DNA from: Nonomuraea roseoviolacea subsp. carminata
GTDB taxonomy: Bacteria; Actinomycetota; Actinomycetes; Streptosporangiales; Streptosporangiaceae
Length of the DNA: 64,000 nt
Direction of reading: 5' to 3'
NCBI RefSeq assembly: GCF_024172185.1
Contig: NZ_JAMZEC010000001.1
Span: forward strand, 6,851,001 to 6,915,000
In this document: positions 8,339-17,784 of the stretch, piece by piece
How positions within the stretch are numbered: the first letter of the stretch is position 1
Layout of the letters: the number at the start of each line of letters is the position of its first letter
Notes under the pieces: generated by a model
What the model saw: the letters and a program-made list of their open reading frames with translations, nothing else
Told to the model about the DNA's origin: nothing
Databases searched by the model: none
Translations under genes and position numbers: made by a program

Positions 8339-9816
8339 TAGGCGGCCGCCACCAGCAGCAGCCCCGTGCCGCCCAGCACACCGGCCATCGCCACGTGCTG
8401 CCAGCGGCTCGGCCGCATCCCCTCGCGCAGCGCGGACACCACCGCCGCGACCGCGGTCACCTCCTGCACGAGCATCAGCGCGGCCAGCACCCGCACGATG
8501 ACCCAGCCGGCCAGCACCGCCGGCCACGCCCCGGCCTGGTTGACCGCGAACAGCACCAGCACCGTGATGAACAGCACCACCGAGGCCAGCATCCCCAGCC
8601 CCGTCCACGCCATCCTGCTCAGCCGCCGCCTGATCGGCGGCCACAGCCGCGCGTCGGTCTCGCCCAGCACGAGCGGCCCGCCGCGCAGCCGCACGAGCAT
8701 GACGGCGACCGGGCCGGCCACGTAGCCGACCGCGGTCAGGCACAGCGTCAGCCCGAGCATCGCGCCGCCCGCGTACCACGGCGCCGCCGGCACGTCCGCC
8801 GCCTCGAAGCGCTGGACCGGCGTCGCGCCCGCCAGGTGCACCGGCGGGACCGCCGTGCCCGGCAGGCCGATGATCCAGTTGGCGAGCGTGTCCAGGTAGC
8901 CGGAGGTGAAGTCGCCGCCGTTGATCCGCATCGCGTGGTCGCCGCCGGCCATGAAGCGGATCGTGTACCGGTCGTTGCCCGACTCCGACAGCGCCGTGGT
9001 CAGCGCCCGCGTCGACTCCACGAACGGGATCGACGGGTCCTGCGTGCCGTAGAAGGCCAGCACCGGCTGCCTGACCCGGCGCAGCGCCGGCATCGCGTCG
9101 TAGCGCAGGAAGTCGAAGCCCACCCCGCCCATGGCGCGCGTCAGCAGGTCGCGCACCCCGATCGGCGCGCGCAGGCGCAGGAGCTGCTCGTTCAGCGCCC
9201 ACGCCACCTGCCGCAGCGGGGAGACGTTCGGCGAGGACACCAGCACCGCGAACCCCACCGACGGGCTCTTCGCCGCCGCGATCGGCACCACCCAGCCGCC
9301 CTCGCTCACGCCCCACAGCCCGATCCGCGACGGGTCCACGTCCGGCCGCTTCGCCAGCAGCCCCACCATGCGCAGCGTGTCGTCGGCCAGCAGGCCGAAG
9401 TCGCGGTCGCGGAAGTTGTAGCCGACCGTGCGCTTGTCGTAGGCCAGCGTCACCACGCCCGCCCGGGCCAGGAACTCCGCCTGCGGGGTGAACTCCGTCC
9501 GCGACCCGTTGCCCGACCCCGACACGAACACCAGCGCCGGATGCCGCCCCGGCGTCAGCGGCGCCCGCACGGTGCCCTCCAGGGTCTGGCCCTCGGCCGC
9601 GACCGTCACGCTCTGCTCGGCGAAGCGCGCGGTCTGCGCCACGGGACGCAGCTCGGCGCGCGGCTGCGCCGGGATCGCCTGGAACGTGTGGTCGGCCTGG
9701 AGCGGCGGGGGATCGAACGCGGGCGGCAGGACGTAGCCGACGCAGGCCAGAGCCACCAGCACCAGACCGGCGGCGACGCTCAAGGTGCCACGGCCCGCGC
9801 CCATCGGCCTCCCCAT
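8311..9816 (-). CDS. Alpha/beta hydrolase with C-terminal membrane domain
   Basis: A 501-residue protein. One N-terminal hydrophobic segment (residues 12-32, signal or anchor) precedes an extracytoplasmic alpha/beta-hydrolase domain: VFVSGSGNGSR oxyanion region, nucleophile Ser171 in WGVSEGGW, acid in YGTQDPSIP and His in GGDHAMRI. From about residue 345 there are four hydrophobic helices, so the enzyme is held in the membrane. It resembles dienelactone-hydrolase/acyl-peptidase-like hydrolases; the substrate is unknown. ATG 9816 is taken; ATG 9804 has a closer GGGGAGG site and is equally possible. Confidence 0.82.
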   Translation of the reverse strand: MGRPMGAGRGTLSVAAGLVLVALACVGYVLPPAFDPPPLQADHTFQAIPAQPRAELRPVAQTARFAEQSVTVAAEGQTLEGTVRAPLTPGRHPALVFVSGSGNGSRTEFTPQAEFLARAGVVTLAYDKRTVGYNFRDRDFGLLADDTLRMVGLLAKRPDVDPSRIGLWGVSEGGWVVPIAAAKSPSVGFAVLVSSPNVSPLRQVAWALNEQLLRLRAPIGVRDLLTRAMGGVGFDFLRYDAMPALRRVRQPVLAFYGTQDPSIPFVESTRALTTALSESGNDRYTIRFMAGGDHAMRINGGDFTSGYLDTLANWIIGLPGTAVPPVHLAGATPVQRFEAADVPAAPWYAGGAMLGLTLCLTAVGYVAGPVAVMLVRLRGGPLVLGETDARLWPPIRRRLSRMAWTGLGMLASVVLFITVLVLFAVNQAGAWPAVLAGWVIVRVLAALMLVQEVTAVAAVVSALREGMRPSRWQHVAMAGVLGGTGLLLVAAAYYGLFAFPW

Positions 9817-9911
9817 GTGCGTTGGTTTGCCCGCTGATCATCCAGCCTACTCCCGGGTTGTGTGGCGCATGAGGCCACATTTGTCGGTGAGAGCTGTTAG
9901 CTTCCTGCGAC

Positions 9912-11036
9912 ATGCGCATCCTGCACACCTCCGACTGGCACCTCGGGCGCTCGTTCCACCGGGAGAGCCTGCTGGAGGGGCAGGCGGCGTTCGTGGACCA
10001 CCTGGTCGAGACCGTGCGCGCCGAGCGGGTCGAGGTGGTGGCGGTGTCCGGCGACGTCTACGACCGGGCGCTGCCCCCGGTCGACGCGGTCTCCCTGTGC
10101 AACGAGGCGCTGGCCCGCCTGCGGTCCGCGGGCGCGCGCGTGGTCCTCATCAGCGGCAACCACGACTCGGCGCGGCGCCTCGGGTTCGGCGCGTCGCTGT
10201 TCGACGCCTCCGGCGTCCACCTGCGCACCGACCCCGCCCGCGCCTGGGAGCCGGTGCTCGTCGGCGACGTGGCCTTCTACGGCATCCCCTACCTGGAGCC
10301 CGAGCTGGTCCGCGCCCCCTGGGAGCTGGACGAGCGCAGCCACACGGCGGCGCTGACGTACGCGATGGAGCGCGTGCGCGCCGACGCGGCCCGCCGCCGC
10401 GCCTCGGTCGTGCTCGCCCACGCGTTCGTCACCGGGGGAGAGGCGAGCGACAGCGAGCGCGACATCACCGTCGGCGGCGTCGCCCACGTGCCGCTCACCG
10501 CCTTCGACGGGGTCAGCTACGTCGCGCTCGGCCACCTGCACGGCCGCCAGCGCATGTCCGAGACCGTCCGCTACTCCGGCTCGCCGCTGGCCTACTCCTT
10601 CTCCGAGGCCGGCCACGTCAAGGGGTCGTGGCTGGTGACGATCGGGGCCTCGGGGGCCGTCGACTCCGTCGAGTTCGCGCCGGCGCCCGTGCCCCGGCCG
10701 GTGGCCCGCCTGCGCGGCCTCATCGACGACCTGCTCACCGCCCCGTCGTACGCCGTCCACGAGGACCACTGGCTGCAGGTCACCCTCACCGACCCGATAC
10801 GGCCCAAGTCCGCCATGGACCGGCTGCGCGCCCGCTTCCCCCACACGCTCGCCCTGTCCTTCGACCCGGTCGGCGCGGCGCCCGCCGCCGCGCCCGCGCG
10901 GCTCAGCGGCCGCCCCGAGGCGGAGGTGGCGCTCGACTTCGTCCGCGAGGTACGCGGCGAGCCCGCCGGCGCCGACGAGGAGGAGCTGCTGAGACAGGCC
11001 ATCGAGGCGTCGCGGATGAAGGAGGCGATGGCGTAG
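9912..11036 (+). CDS. sbcD: Exonuclease SbcCD, nuclease subunit D
   Basis: A 374-residue Mre11-type metallophosphoesterase. The five metal-binding motifs are visible: TSDWHLG at residue 7, GDVYDR, SGNHDS, LAHAF and LGHLHGRQ. SbcD with SbcC forms the complex that opens DNA hairpins and trims protein-blocked ends. The ATG at 9912 has no strong ribosome site, and transcription may begin close to it. The stop TAG abuts the sbcC start codon, so the two are co-translated. Confidence 0.95.
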   Translation: MRILHTSDWHLGRSFHRESLLEGQAAFVDHLVETVRAERVEVVAVSGDVYDRALPPVDAVSLCNEALARLRSAGARVVLISGNHDSARRLGFGASLFDASGVHLRTDPARAWEPVLVGDVAFYGIPYLEPELVRAPWELDERSHTAALTYAMERVRADAARRRASVVLAHAFVTGGEASDSERDITVGGVAHVPLTAFDGVSYVALGHLHGRQRMSETVRYSGSPLAYSFSEAGHVKGSWLVTIGASGAVDSVEFAPAPVPRPVARLRGLIDDLLTAPSYAVHEDHWLQVTLTDPIRPKSAMDRLRARFPHTLALSFDPVGAAPAAAPARLSGRPEAEVALDFVREVRGEPAGADEEELLRQAIEASRMKEAMA

Positions 11037-14000
11037 ATGCGCCCGCACCTGCTCTCCCTGACCGCCTTCGGCTCGTTCCCGGGCACGGAGACGGTCGACT
11101 TCGACGCGCTCGCCGAGGCGGGCCTGTTCCTCGTGCACGGCCCCACCGGCGCGGGCAAGACCACCATCCTCGACGCGCTCTGCTTCGCCCTGTACGGCCA
11201 GGTGCCCGGCCAGCGCAACAGCGCCCGCGCCCTGCGCTGCGACCACGCGCCGCCCGGCACGGGCCCGTCGGTCACGCTGGAGGTCACGATCCGGGGCCGC
11301 CGGCTGCGCGTGCGCCGCTCGCCGGTCTGGCAGCGCCCCAAGCTGCGCGGCACGGGCGTCACCGAGGAGAAGGCCAAGGTGGTGGTGGAGGAGCGCGCCG
11401 GGGGTGGCTGGCAGGGGCTCACCACCCGCTCCGACGAGGCCGGCGACCTCATCGGGGGGCTGCTCGGCATGAACGCCGACCAGTTCTGCCAGGTCGCCAT
11501 GCTGCCCCAGGGCGACTTCGCCCGCTTCCTGCGCGCCGACGGCGACGACCGGCGCCGGCTGCTGGAGCGGCTGTTCACGGTCAAGGTGTTCACGCAGGCG
11601 GAGTCGTGGCTGGCCGAGCACCGCAAGCAGACCTGGCGGGAGCAGGTGGAGCTGCGGCAGCAGGTCGACTACGCGATCCAGCGCCTCCAGGAGGCCGCGG
11701 GCCCGGACCTGCCGACGGCCGCGATCCCCGGCGGAGCCCCCGCACCTGACGCCACCTTCCCGGACGGCTCCGGCGACCCGAGCGCCTTGGCGGGTGGCTC
11801 CGGCGACCTGAGCGCCTTGGCGGGTGGCTCCGGCGACCTGAGCGCCTCGGCGGGTGACGCGAGCAGCGCGGGCGACCTGTCGGGTGTCTCCGGCGACCCG
11901 AGCGCCGCCTCAGCGGGTGGCCTCGACAGCCCGGGAGACCCGACCGGCTCCCGGATCAACGTCCCCTCCCCGAGGACCCCCGCCCTCTCCCCGGCGACGC
12001 CCGCCTTCGAGGCCGGGAGGACCCGAGGCGGCCGGGTCGAGGCCGACGCGGTCAAGCGCGGGGAGGCGACCGGCGCGACCCCGGCCGCATCCCCGCCGAC
12101 ACCCGAGAGCGACCCGCTGGCCTGGGCGGGTGCGCTGCTCGACGCGGCCCGCGCCGTCGCGTCCCGCACCAGCGGCGGCCACACCGAGGCCGAACGCGCG
12201 CTCCGAGCGGCCCGCACCCGCTACGAGCAGGCCACGGCCCTCGCCGCCCGCCAGCGCCGCCACGCCGAGGCGCTGACGATGCGCCGCACCCTCGACGAGC
12301 GCGCCGACGAGCGCGCCGAACTCCAGGCGATCCTGGACGACGCGCTGCGCGCGGACCGGGTCATGCCGCTCATCATGGCCGCCCGCCAGCGCGCCGAGGC
12401 CGCCGCCAAGGCCCACGCCCTCGCCGCCGACGCCCTGGCCCGCGCCCGCCCTCTCCTGCGCCCCGCACCCGCCACGTCCCCCGCACCCGCCACGTCCCCC
12501 GCACCCGCCACGTCCCCCGCACCCGCCACGTCCTCCGCCGCCCGTACGGGGGAGGGCGCCTCTCCCGGCATGGTGGAGCCGGAGCGGCTGGCCGCGCTCG
12601 AACGGGAGCGGCAGGCGGAGATCGCCCGCCTGTCCGAGCTCCTCACCGAAGAGGCGCGGCTCCTCGTCGTCCGCCGCGACCTGGCGCGCGTCGAGGGCGA
12701 GCTCACCCAGCTCGTCACCGAGGAGGAAACCACGACGGCCCGGCTGGCGACACTGCCCGCCCTCGTGGAGGAGGCCGAGCGCAGGCTCGCCTCCGCGCGC
12801 GTGGACGCCGCCCGCATCCCGGCCGCCGAAGCCGTGCGCGCCTGCGCCGCCGAGCTCATCGGCGCCGACCGCGACCTCGTCCGGGTGGGCGACGAGATCA
12901 TCCGGCTGGAGCGGCAGGAGGCCGAGGTCGCCGCCGCCGAGGACGAGCTGCCCGCACGGCTCGCCCAGGCCCACGAGCGGCTGACCGCGACCCGCGCGGA
13001 GGCGGCGGCGATCCCGGCCGCGAGCGCCGCGCTGGACGCCGCGAGGGCGTCCCGCGACACGGTGCGGCGCCGCGACGCGCTCGCGTCCGAGATCGAGACG
13101 GCCGCCGCCACCCGCCAGGCGCTCGTGGACAGGGCCCAGGAACTGCGCGAACGCTGGCTCGACATCCGCCAGGCCCGCATCGACGGCATGGCCGCCGAGC
13201 TGGCCCGCGACCTGACCGAGGGCCGTCCCTGCGCGGTGTGCGGCTCCGACCACCACCCCGCGCCCGCCTCACCCGCGCCCAGCGCCCCGTCACCCGACGA
13301 CGAACGTGCCGCCGAGAGCGCCCACGAACGCGCCCTCGCCGAACGCGAGGCGGCCGAACGCGCGCTGGCCACGCTCCAGTCCCGTCACGCCGACGCGGCG
13401 GAGGCCACACGCGGGCTGGACCTCGACGCCGCCGAGTCGGCCGTCCATGAGGCGGAGCGGGAGGTGGCGCGCCTGGAGGCGCTCGCCGCCCGTGAGCCGG
13501 GACTGGCCGCCGCGTACGAGCGGATCGAGGCGGAACGCGACCGGGTGCGGGAGCGGTCCCGGGAGCTGGGCGAGGCGCTGGCCGCGCGCCGCGCCCACCA
13601 GAGCCGGCTGCGCGCCGAGCGCACCCGCCTGGCCGCCCGCCTCCTCCAGAGCGACCTGCCCGTCCTCGCCCCCTTCCGCCCGGCCGTTCCTGAGGGGATG
13701 TCCGAGGCACGCCCGGAGCAGACGCCCGACGCCGCCCTCTTCGAGCCCGGCGCGCCTCGGGACGCGGACGCGCCGTCGCCACGAGAGGACACCTCTTCGC
13801 ATGCTGGGGCGTCTTCGCGTGGGGGTGTGCTCTCGGGAGGCGGCGCGCCCTCACAAGAGGCCGCGTTCTCGGAGGGCGGCGCGCCCTCACAAGAGACCGC
13901 GTTCCGAGAAGACGGCGCGCTCTCACAAGAGGGTGCCTCATGGCATGGCGGCGGGTCTCCACATGAGGGTGCGTTCTCGCCAAGAGGCGCGCTGTCACAG

Positions 14001-15368
14001 GACGCCGGGTCGTCGCACGGTGCGGCGCCTCCGCATGGCGGCGCGTTCTCGGAAGGGGGCGGCGAGCCGCTGCCGGAGGGCCGGGAGCTGCCGTCGGAGG
14101 TCGGGGTTGCCGCGCTCGCCGAGGCCGAGGAGGCGGTGCGGCGGTTGAGGGTCTCGGCGGGGTGGGAGCCCTCACTGGCGGCCGAGGCGGCGAGGCTGGC
14201 GCGCGAGCGGCTGGAGCTGGAGGAGCGGGCCCGCCGGGTCACCGCGCGCCTGGCCGCGGGCCGTACCCGGCAGGAAGAGCTGAGCGGCGACGCGACGCGC
14301 CTGACCGCACGCCTCGACAGCGCGCGCGGCGGCGACGCGACCCTCACCGCGCGTCTGTCCCGGCTGAACGACGAGGCCGGACTGCTCCGCGAGGCGCTGG
14401 AGGCGACGCGGCGGGCCGCCACCGCCGAGCGGGAACGCGACGACGCGGCGCGCGCCGCGGAGCGGGCGGCGGCCGAGGCCGGGTTCGGCGACACGGCCGA
14501 GGCGGCCGGCGCGGCCCGTACGCCGGCCGAGCAGGAACACAGGGCGGAGGCGCTGCGGCGGCTGGACGACGAGTACGCGGCGGTCACCGCGACCCTCGCC
14601 GACCCCGAACTGGTGGCCGCCGCGGCCGAGCCCGTTCCCGACCTGGAGACGCTGGCGGCCGAGCGCGAGGAGGCCGAGCGCGCCCACACCGCCCTCGCGT
14701 CGGCCCGCGACCGGGCGCAGGCCAGGGAGCGGCGGCTGCGCGAGCTCATCGCGGAGCTGAAGGCGGGCATCGACCGGTGGCGTCCGGCCGCCGAACGGCA
14801 CCGGCTGGCCGAGCGGCTGGCCGCCCTGGCCAGCGGCACCTCCGGCGACAACCAGTGGAGCATGAGCCTGTCGTCGTTCGTGCTGGGGGAGCGGCTCAGG
14901 CAGGTGGTCGACGCCGCCAACGAACGGCTCGACCACATGTCGGCCGGCCGCTACCTCCTCCAGCACGACCTGCGCAAGACGGCCGGCGCGCGGGGGCGTT
15001 CGGGCGGCGGGCTGGGGTTGAGGGTGTCCGACGGGTGGACGGGCGTGGACCGCGACCCGGCCACGCTGTCCGGCGGCGAGAGCTTCATCACCTCGCTCGC
15101 GCTGGCGCTCGGGCTGGCCGACGTGGTCACGGCCGAGGCGGGCGGGGCGGAGATCGGCACGCTGTTCGTGGACGAGGGGTTCGGCACGCTGGACGAGGAC
15201 ACGCTGGACGGGGTGCTCGACATCCTCGACGGGCTGCGCGACGGGGGGCGCGCGGTGGGCATCATCAGCCACGTCGCCGAGCTGCGCAGCCGCATCCCGG
15301 CCCAGCTCAAGGTCACCAAGACCCGCACCGGCTCGACCCTCACGGCGCGCGTCTCCTCGCCCGCCTGA
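11037..15368 (+). CDS. sbcC: Exonuclease SbcCD, SMC-like ATPase subunit C, with low-complexity insertions
   Basis: A 1443-residue Rad50-type ATPase, longer than the usual 1000-1050. Walker A is GPTGAGKTT near residue 35; the zinc hook is CAVC (Cys732, Cys735). The signature TLSGGES and Walker B LFVDEGFGTLDED lie near the C-terminus. Three insertions in the coiled-coil arms explain the length: a Gly/Ser/Asp block with 30-bp repeats (about residues 240-360), four PAPATS units (residues 475-500), and a Gly/Ser/Gln/Glu block with 36-bp repeats (about residues 900-1010). These are in frame, so the gene stays open. Its start abuts the sbcD stop. Confidence 0.93.
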   Translation: MRPHLLSLTAFGSFPGTETVDFDALAEAGLFLVHGPTGAGKTTILDALCFALYGQVPGQRNSARALRCDHAPPGTGPSVTLEVTIRGRRLRVRRSPVWQRPKLRGTGVTEEKAKVVVEERAGGGWQGLTTRSDEAGDLIGGLLGMNADQFCQVAMLPQGDFARFLRADGDDRRRLLERLFTVKVFTQAESWLAEHRKQTWREQVELRQQVDYAIQRLQEAAGPDLPTAAIPGGAPAPDATFPDGSGDPSALAGGSGDLSALAGGSGDLSASAGDASSAGDLSGVSGDPSAASAGGLDSPGDPTGSRINVPSPRTPALSPATPAFEAGRTRGGRVEADAVKRGEATGATPAASPPTPESDPLAWAGALLDAARAVASRTSGGHTEAERALRAARTRYEQATALAARQRRHAEALTMRRTLDERADERAELQAILDDALRADRVMPLIMAARQRAEAAAKAHALAADALARARPLLRPAPATSPAPATSPAPATSPAPATSSAARTGEGASPGMVEPERLAALERERQAEIARLSELLTEEARLLVVRRDLARVEGELTQLVTEEETTTARLATLPALVEEAERRLASARVDAARIPAAEAVRACAAELIGADRDLVRVGDEIIRLERQEAEVAAAEDELPARLAQAHERLTATRAEAAAIPAASAALDAARASRDTVRRRDALASEIETAAATRQALVDRAQELRERWLDIRQARIDGMAAELARDLTEGRPCAVCGSDHHPAPASPAPSAPSPDDERAAESAHERALAEREAAERALATLQSRHADAAEATRGLDLDAAESAVHEAEREVARLEALAAREPGLAAAYERIEAERDRVRERSRELGEALAARRAHQSRLRAERTRLAARLLQSDLPVLAPFRPAVPEGMSEARPEQTPDAALFEPGAPRDADAPSPREDTSSHAGASSRGGVLSGGGAPSQEAAFSEGGAPSQETAFREDGALSQEGASWHGGGSPHEGAFSPRGALSQDAGSSHGAAPPHGGAFSEGGGEPLPEGRELPSEVGVAALAEAEEAVRRLRVSAGWEPSLAAEAARLARERLELEERARRVTARLAAGRTRQEELSGDATRLTARLDSARGGDATLTARLSRLNDEAGLLREALEATRRAATAERERDDAARAAERAAAEAGFGDTAEAAGAARTPAEQEHRAEALRRLDDEYAAVTATLADPELVAAAAEPVPDLETLAAEREEAERAHTALASARDRAQARERRLRELIAELKAGIDRWRPAAERHRLAERLAALASGTSGDNQWSMSLSSFVLGERLRQVVDAANERLDHMSAGRYLLQHDLRKTAGARGRSGGGLGLRVSDGWTGVDRDPATLSGGESFITSLALALGLADVVTAEAGGAEIGTLFVDEGFGTLDEDTLDGVLDILDGLRDGGRAVGIISHVAELRSRIPAQLKVTKTRTGSTLTARVSSPA
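11768..11918 (+). repeat. 30-bp in-frame repeats inside sbcC
   Basis: Units beginning CTCCGGCGAC occur at 11768, 11798 and 11828 (exact 30-bp spacing, two or three changes between copies), with a decayed fourth at 11888. They encode GSGDLSALAG-type decapeptides in the first coiled-coil arm. Confidence 0.85.
12462..12533 (+). repeat. 18-bp in-frame repeat (PAPATS) inside sbcC
   Basis: Four nearly perfect copies of an 18-bp unit encoding Pro-Ala-Pro-Ala-Thr-Ser. They interrupt the ascending coiled-coil arm of SbcC. Confidence 0.85.
13790..14070 (+). repeat. 36-bp degenerate in-frame repeats inside sbcC
   Basis: TCACAAGAG occurs at 13851, 13887 and 13923, giving a 36-bp period, with degenerate copies on both sides. 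It encodes Gly/Ala/Ser-rich dodecapeptides (SQExAFxEGGAP). Codon use here (TCA, TCT, CAT, ACA) is less G/C-ending than in the flanking arms, in keeping with an expanded minisatellite. Confidence 0.8.
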
Positions 15369-15393
15369 TGGGCCGGTGACGTGGGAGCGGACC

Positions 15394-16605
15394 TCAGGGC
15401 GCGGGAGCGGACGCCGGCGGGGGTGCCGTGCTCCGGCGCACCATCAGGCTCGTCGGGACGAGGTCCGTGCCCGGCGGCGACGACTTCCCGTCGCGGATCT
15501 GGGCCAGCACCTGCCGCACGCACCTCCGGCCCACCTCGGCGAAGTCCTGGTGCACGGTGGTCAGCGGCGGCACGAAGTACGCCGAGTCGGGGATGTCGTC
15601 GAAGCCGACCACGCTGACCTCGCCCGGCACGGTGCGGCCGCGCTCGTGAAGCGCGCGCAGCAGCCCGAGCGCCATCTGGTCGTTGGCCGCGAACACCGCC
15701 GTGCAGCCGGGCTCCCCGGCCAGCGCCAGGCCGGCGGCGTAGCCGGACTCGGCCGACCAGTCGCCGGGCAGGGCCGGCGGCACCGGCCGCCCGGCCTCCT
15801 CCAGCGTGGCGCGCCAGGCCCGGGCGCGGCTCTGGGCGGCGTACGAGGTGCGCGGCCCGGTCACGTGCCACACGGTGCGGTGCCCCAGGTCGAGCAGGTG
15901 GCGCACGGCCTGGCGGGCGCCGTCGGCCTGGTTGGTGTCGACGACGCTGTAGCGGTCGCCGGCGTCGGAGTCCACGACCACGACGTGCACCCCGGGCGGC
16001 AGCGTCACGCTGACCGTGTCGAGCAGGTAGATCTCGATGATCGCGATGACCGCGTCCACGGCCAGCTCGCCCATCCGGGTGAACGCCCCGAGCACGTTGT
16101 CCTGGGTCGGCACGTCGATGGGGATGAGCGTGATGGCGTACCCCTCGGCGGCGGCGTGGGTGGCGATCGCCTCCACCGTGCGGCTGTTGCCGGTGGAGGC
16201 CAGGCTGAACAGGATGACGCCGATGGTGTTGAACTGGCCGTACCGCAGCGCGCGGGCGGCGCTGTTGGGCCGGTAGCCGAGCTCGCGCATGGCGGCGAGC
16301 ACCTGTTCGCGGGTCGAGTCGATGACGCCGGGGTGGCCGTTCGAGACCCGCGACACGGTCTGCGACGACACGCCCGCCAGCTTGGCGACGTCGGCCATGG
16401 ACACGCGCTGCTTGCGCCGCCCGCCCGGGATGTCGGACCCGCCGCGCTGGGCGCTCCCGCTGATCGGGCTGCCCGGGTGCTCCCGGTCGCCCCGTTGGGC
16501 GTTCCCGCCGACAGGGGTGCCCGCCTGTCCCCGGTCGTCCCGGCGGACGTCCCCGTTGGTCGGGGTGCCCGTCTGCTCCCGGTCGCCCCGGTTCACTGCT
16601 TCCAT
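15394..16605 (-). CDS. LacI-family regulator with a repeat-bearing N-terminal extension
   Basis: A 403-residue repressor. The helix-turn-helix (VSMADVAKLAGVSSQTVSRVSNG, hinge with YRPNSAARAL) begins only near residue 68. Before it lies an Arg/Asp/Gly-rich extension built of about three 16-residue repeats (48-bp DNA units). The ligand domain follows, with NTIGVILFS, VAVxSDAGD-type and VVGFDDIP motifs. ATG 16605 has a GAAGGGGCGGG ribosome site. It is divergent from the sugar ABC operon. Palindromes typical of LacI proteins lie in the intergenic space and again before the GH42 gene, so it probably controls both in response to a beta-galactoside. The inducer is inferred from context. Confidence 0.87.
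   Translation of the reverse strand: MEAVNRGDREQTGTPTNGDVRRDDRGQAGTPVGGNAQRGDREHPGSPISGSAQRGGSDIPGGRRKQRVSMADVAKLAGVSSQTVSRVSNGHPGVIDSTREQVLAAMRELGYRPNSAARALRYGQFNTIGVILFSLASTGNSRTVEAIATHAAAEGYAITLIPIDVPTQDNVLGAFTRMGELAVDAVIAIIEIYLLDTVSVTLPPGVHVVVVDSDAGDRYSVVDTNQADGARQAVRHLLDLGHRTVWHVTGPRTSYAAQSRARAWRATLEEAGRPVPPALPGDWSAESGYAAGLALAGEPGCTAVFAANDQMALGLLRALHERGRTVPGEVSVVGFDDIPDSAYFVPPLTTVHQDFAEVGRRCVRQVLAQIRDGKSSPPGTDLVPTSLMVRRSTAPPPASAPAP
16440..16595 (-). repeat. 48-bp repeats in the 5' part of the LacI gene
   Basis: GGTCG marks recur at 16485, 16533 and 16581, a 48-bp period of about three and a half copies. They encode the 16-residue Arg/Asp/Gly/Thr-Pro repeat in front of the DNA-binding domain. 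Confidence 0.8.
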
Positions 16606-16690
16606 GCTGCCCGCCCCTTCGTCGCCGGGCGAGGACGCGACCTCGTACGAAGTCGTGACCTCCCGTACGGCCGTTAACGTCCGGGAAACC

Positions 16691-16742
16691 TTGACGGCCC
16701 GTGTGGGCGGTGCCACGATACCGCACGGACGTTTACGTAAAC
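16691..16742 (+). promoter_or_regulatory. Promoter and operator O1 of the sugar ABC operon
   Basis: TTGACG at 16691 and ACGATA at 16715 (18-bp spacer) form a plausible promoter. The palindrome GTTTACGTAAAC at 16731-16742 (with flanks AC...AT) lies just downstream of the predicted start of transcription, where a LacI repressor would block it. Confidence 0.65.
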
Positions 16743-16806
16743 ATCCCCTGCTCGATCTTCTCCGACAACCCCCGGCCGGCCACGCCGGGGGTTTCGTCTC
16801 CGAGTA

Positions 16807-16822
16807 ATGTTTACGTAAACAT
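16807..16822 (+). promoter_or_regulatory. Operator O2 of the sugar ABC operon
   Basis: ATGTTTACGTAAACAT is a perfect 16-bp palindrome 40 bp before the first permease gene and 76 bp from O1. The same 16-mer recurs in front of the GH42 gene at 27682, which links the two transcription units. Confidence 0.7.
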
Positions 16823-16861
16823 GATCCCGAGGTCGGGCATCCCGGCAGGGAGGAGGAACCG

Positions 16862-17782
16862 GTGGTCGCAACACCCCAGGCCGGCGCGCCGAGCGCGAGG
16901 AGGACGGCGTCCCCGGGGCGGCGGCGGTCGTGGACGGGCTGGCGGTTCGTGGGACCGTTCATGGCGGTGTTCGCGCTCGTCTTCCTGGCGCCGATCGCGT
17001 ACTCGGTCTACCTGAGCCTGTTCCGCACCCAGCTCATCGGCGGCACCACGTTCGTCGGCGCCGGCAACTACGTCAAGGCGCTGGGCGACCCGCAGTTCTG
17101 GTCCGCCTTCGGCAGGGTGGCGCTGTTCCTGGTGGTGCAGGTGCCGATCATGCTGTTCCTGGCGCTGCTCGTGGCCCTGGCCATCGACAGCGGCCGGCTG
17201 TACGGGGCGAGCTTCTTCCGCATCGCGGTCTTCCTGCCCTACGCCGTGCCCGCCGTGGTCGCGGCGCTGATGTGGGGCTTCATGTACGGCACCCGGTTCG
17301 GCCTCATCGGCAACCTCAACGACCTGCTCGGGGTGTCGCTGCCCGACCCGCTGTCGTCCGACCTGATCCTCGCCTCGATCGGCAACATCGTGACCTGGGA
17401 GTTCGTCGGCTACAACATGCTGATCCTGTACTCCGCCCTGCGGGTGGTGAACCCGTCGCTGTACGAGGCGGCGGAGATGGACGGCGCCGGCCAGCTCCGC
17501 ATCGTCTGGGCGATCAAGCTGCCCGCCCTGCGCGGGGCGCTGCTGATCGCCACGATCTTCTCGATCATCGGCAGCTTCCAGCTCTTCAACGAGCCCGCCA
17601 TCCTCCGGGACCTCGCGCCGAACGCGATCACGACGTACTTCACGCCGAACTACTACGCCTACTCGCTGTCCTTCCGCGGCCAGCAGTTCGACTACTCGGC
17701 GACCGTCGCCATCGTCATGGGCGTGATCACCATGGTCATCGCCTACGTCGTCCAGCTCCGCGGCATGCGCAAGGGGGCCTGA
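16862..17782 (+). CDS. CUT1 sugar ABC transporter permease (MalF type)
   Basis: A 306-residue permease with six hydrophobic segments starting about residue 28. The EAA loop is EAAEMDGAGQLRIVWAIKLPALRG. GTG 16862 follows GGAGGAGG. It is the first gene of a permease-permease-binding protein operon; no ATPase is present, as is usual for actinomycete CUT1 systems served by a shared MsiK-type ATPase (family knowledge). The operators and the coregulated beta-galactosidase suggest import of beta-galactosides or galacto-oligosaccharides. Confidence 0.87.
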   Translation: MVATPQAGAPSARRTASPGRRRSWTGWRFVGPFMAVFALVFLAPIAYSVYLSLFRTQLIGGTTFVGAGNYVKALGDPQFWSAFGRVALFLVVQVPIMLFLALLVALAIDSGRLYGASFFRIAVFLPYAVPAVVAALMWGFMYGTRFGLIGNLNDLLGVSLPDPLSSDLILASIGNIVTWEFVGYNMLILYSALRVVNPSLYEAAEMDGAGQLRIVWAIKLPALRGALLIATIFSIIGSFQLFNEPAILRDLAPNAITTYFTPNYYAYSLSFRGQQFDYSATVAIVMGVITMVIAYVVQLRGMRKGA

Positions 17783-17784
17783 CC

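Noticed and set aside
7127..9928. Very long minus-strand open frame across both hydrolase genes
   Set aside because: It is an antisense or off-frame shadow caused by extreme GC. The genes in the proper frames have catalytic motifs, while this one is Arg/Gly/Ala-rich without motifs.
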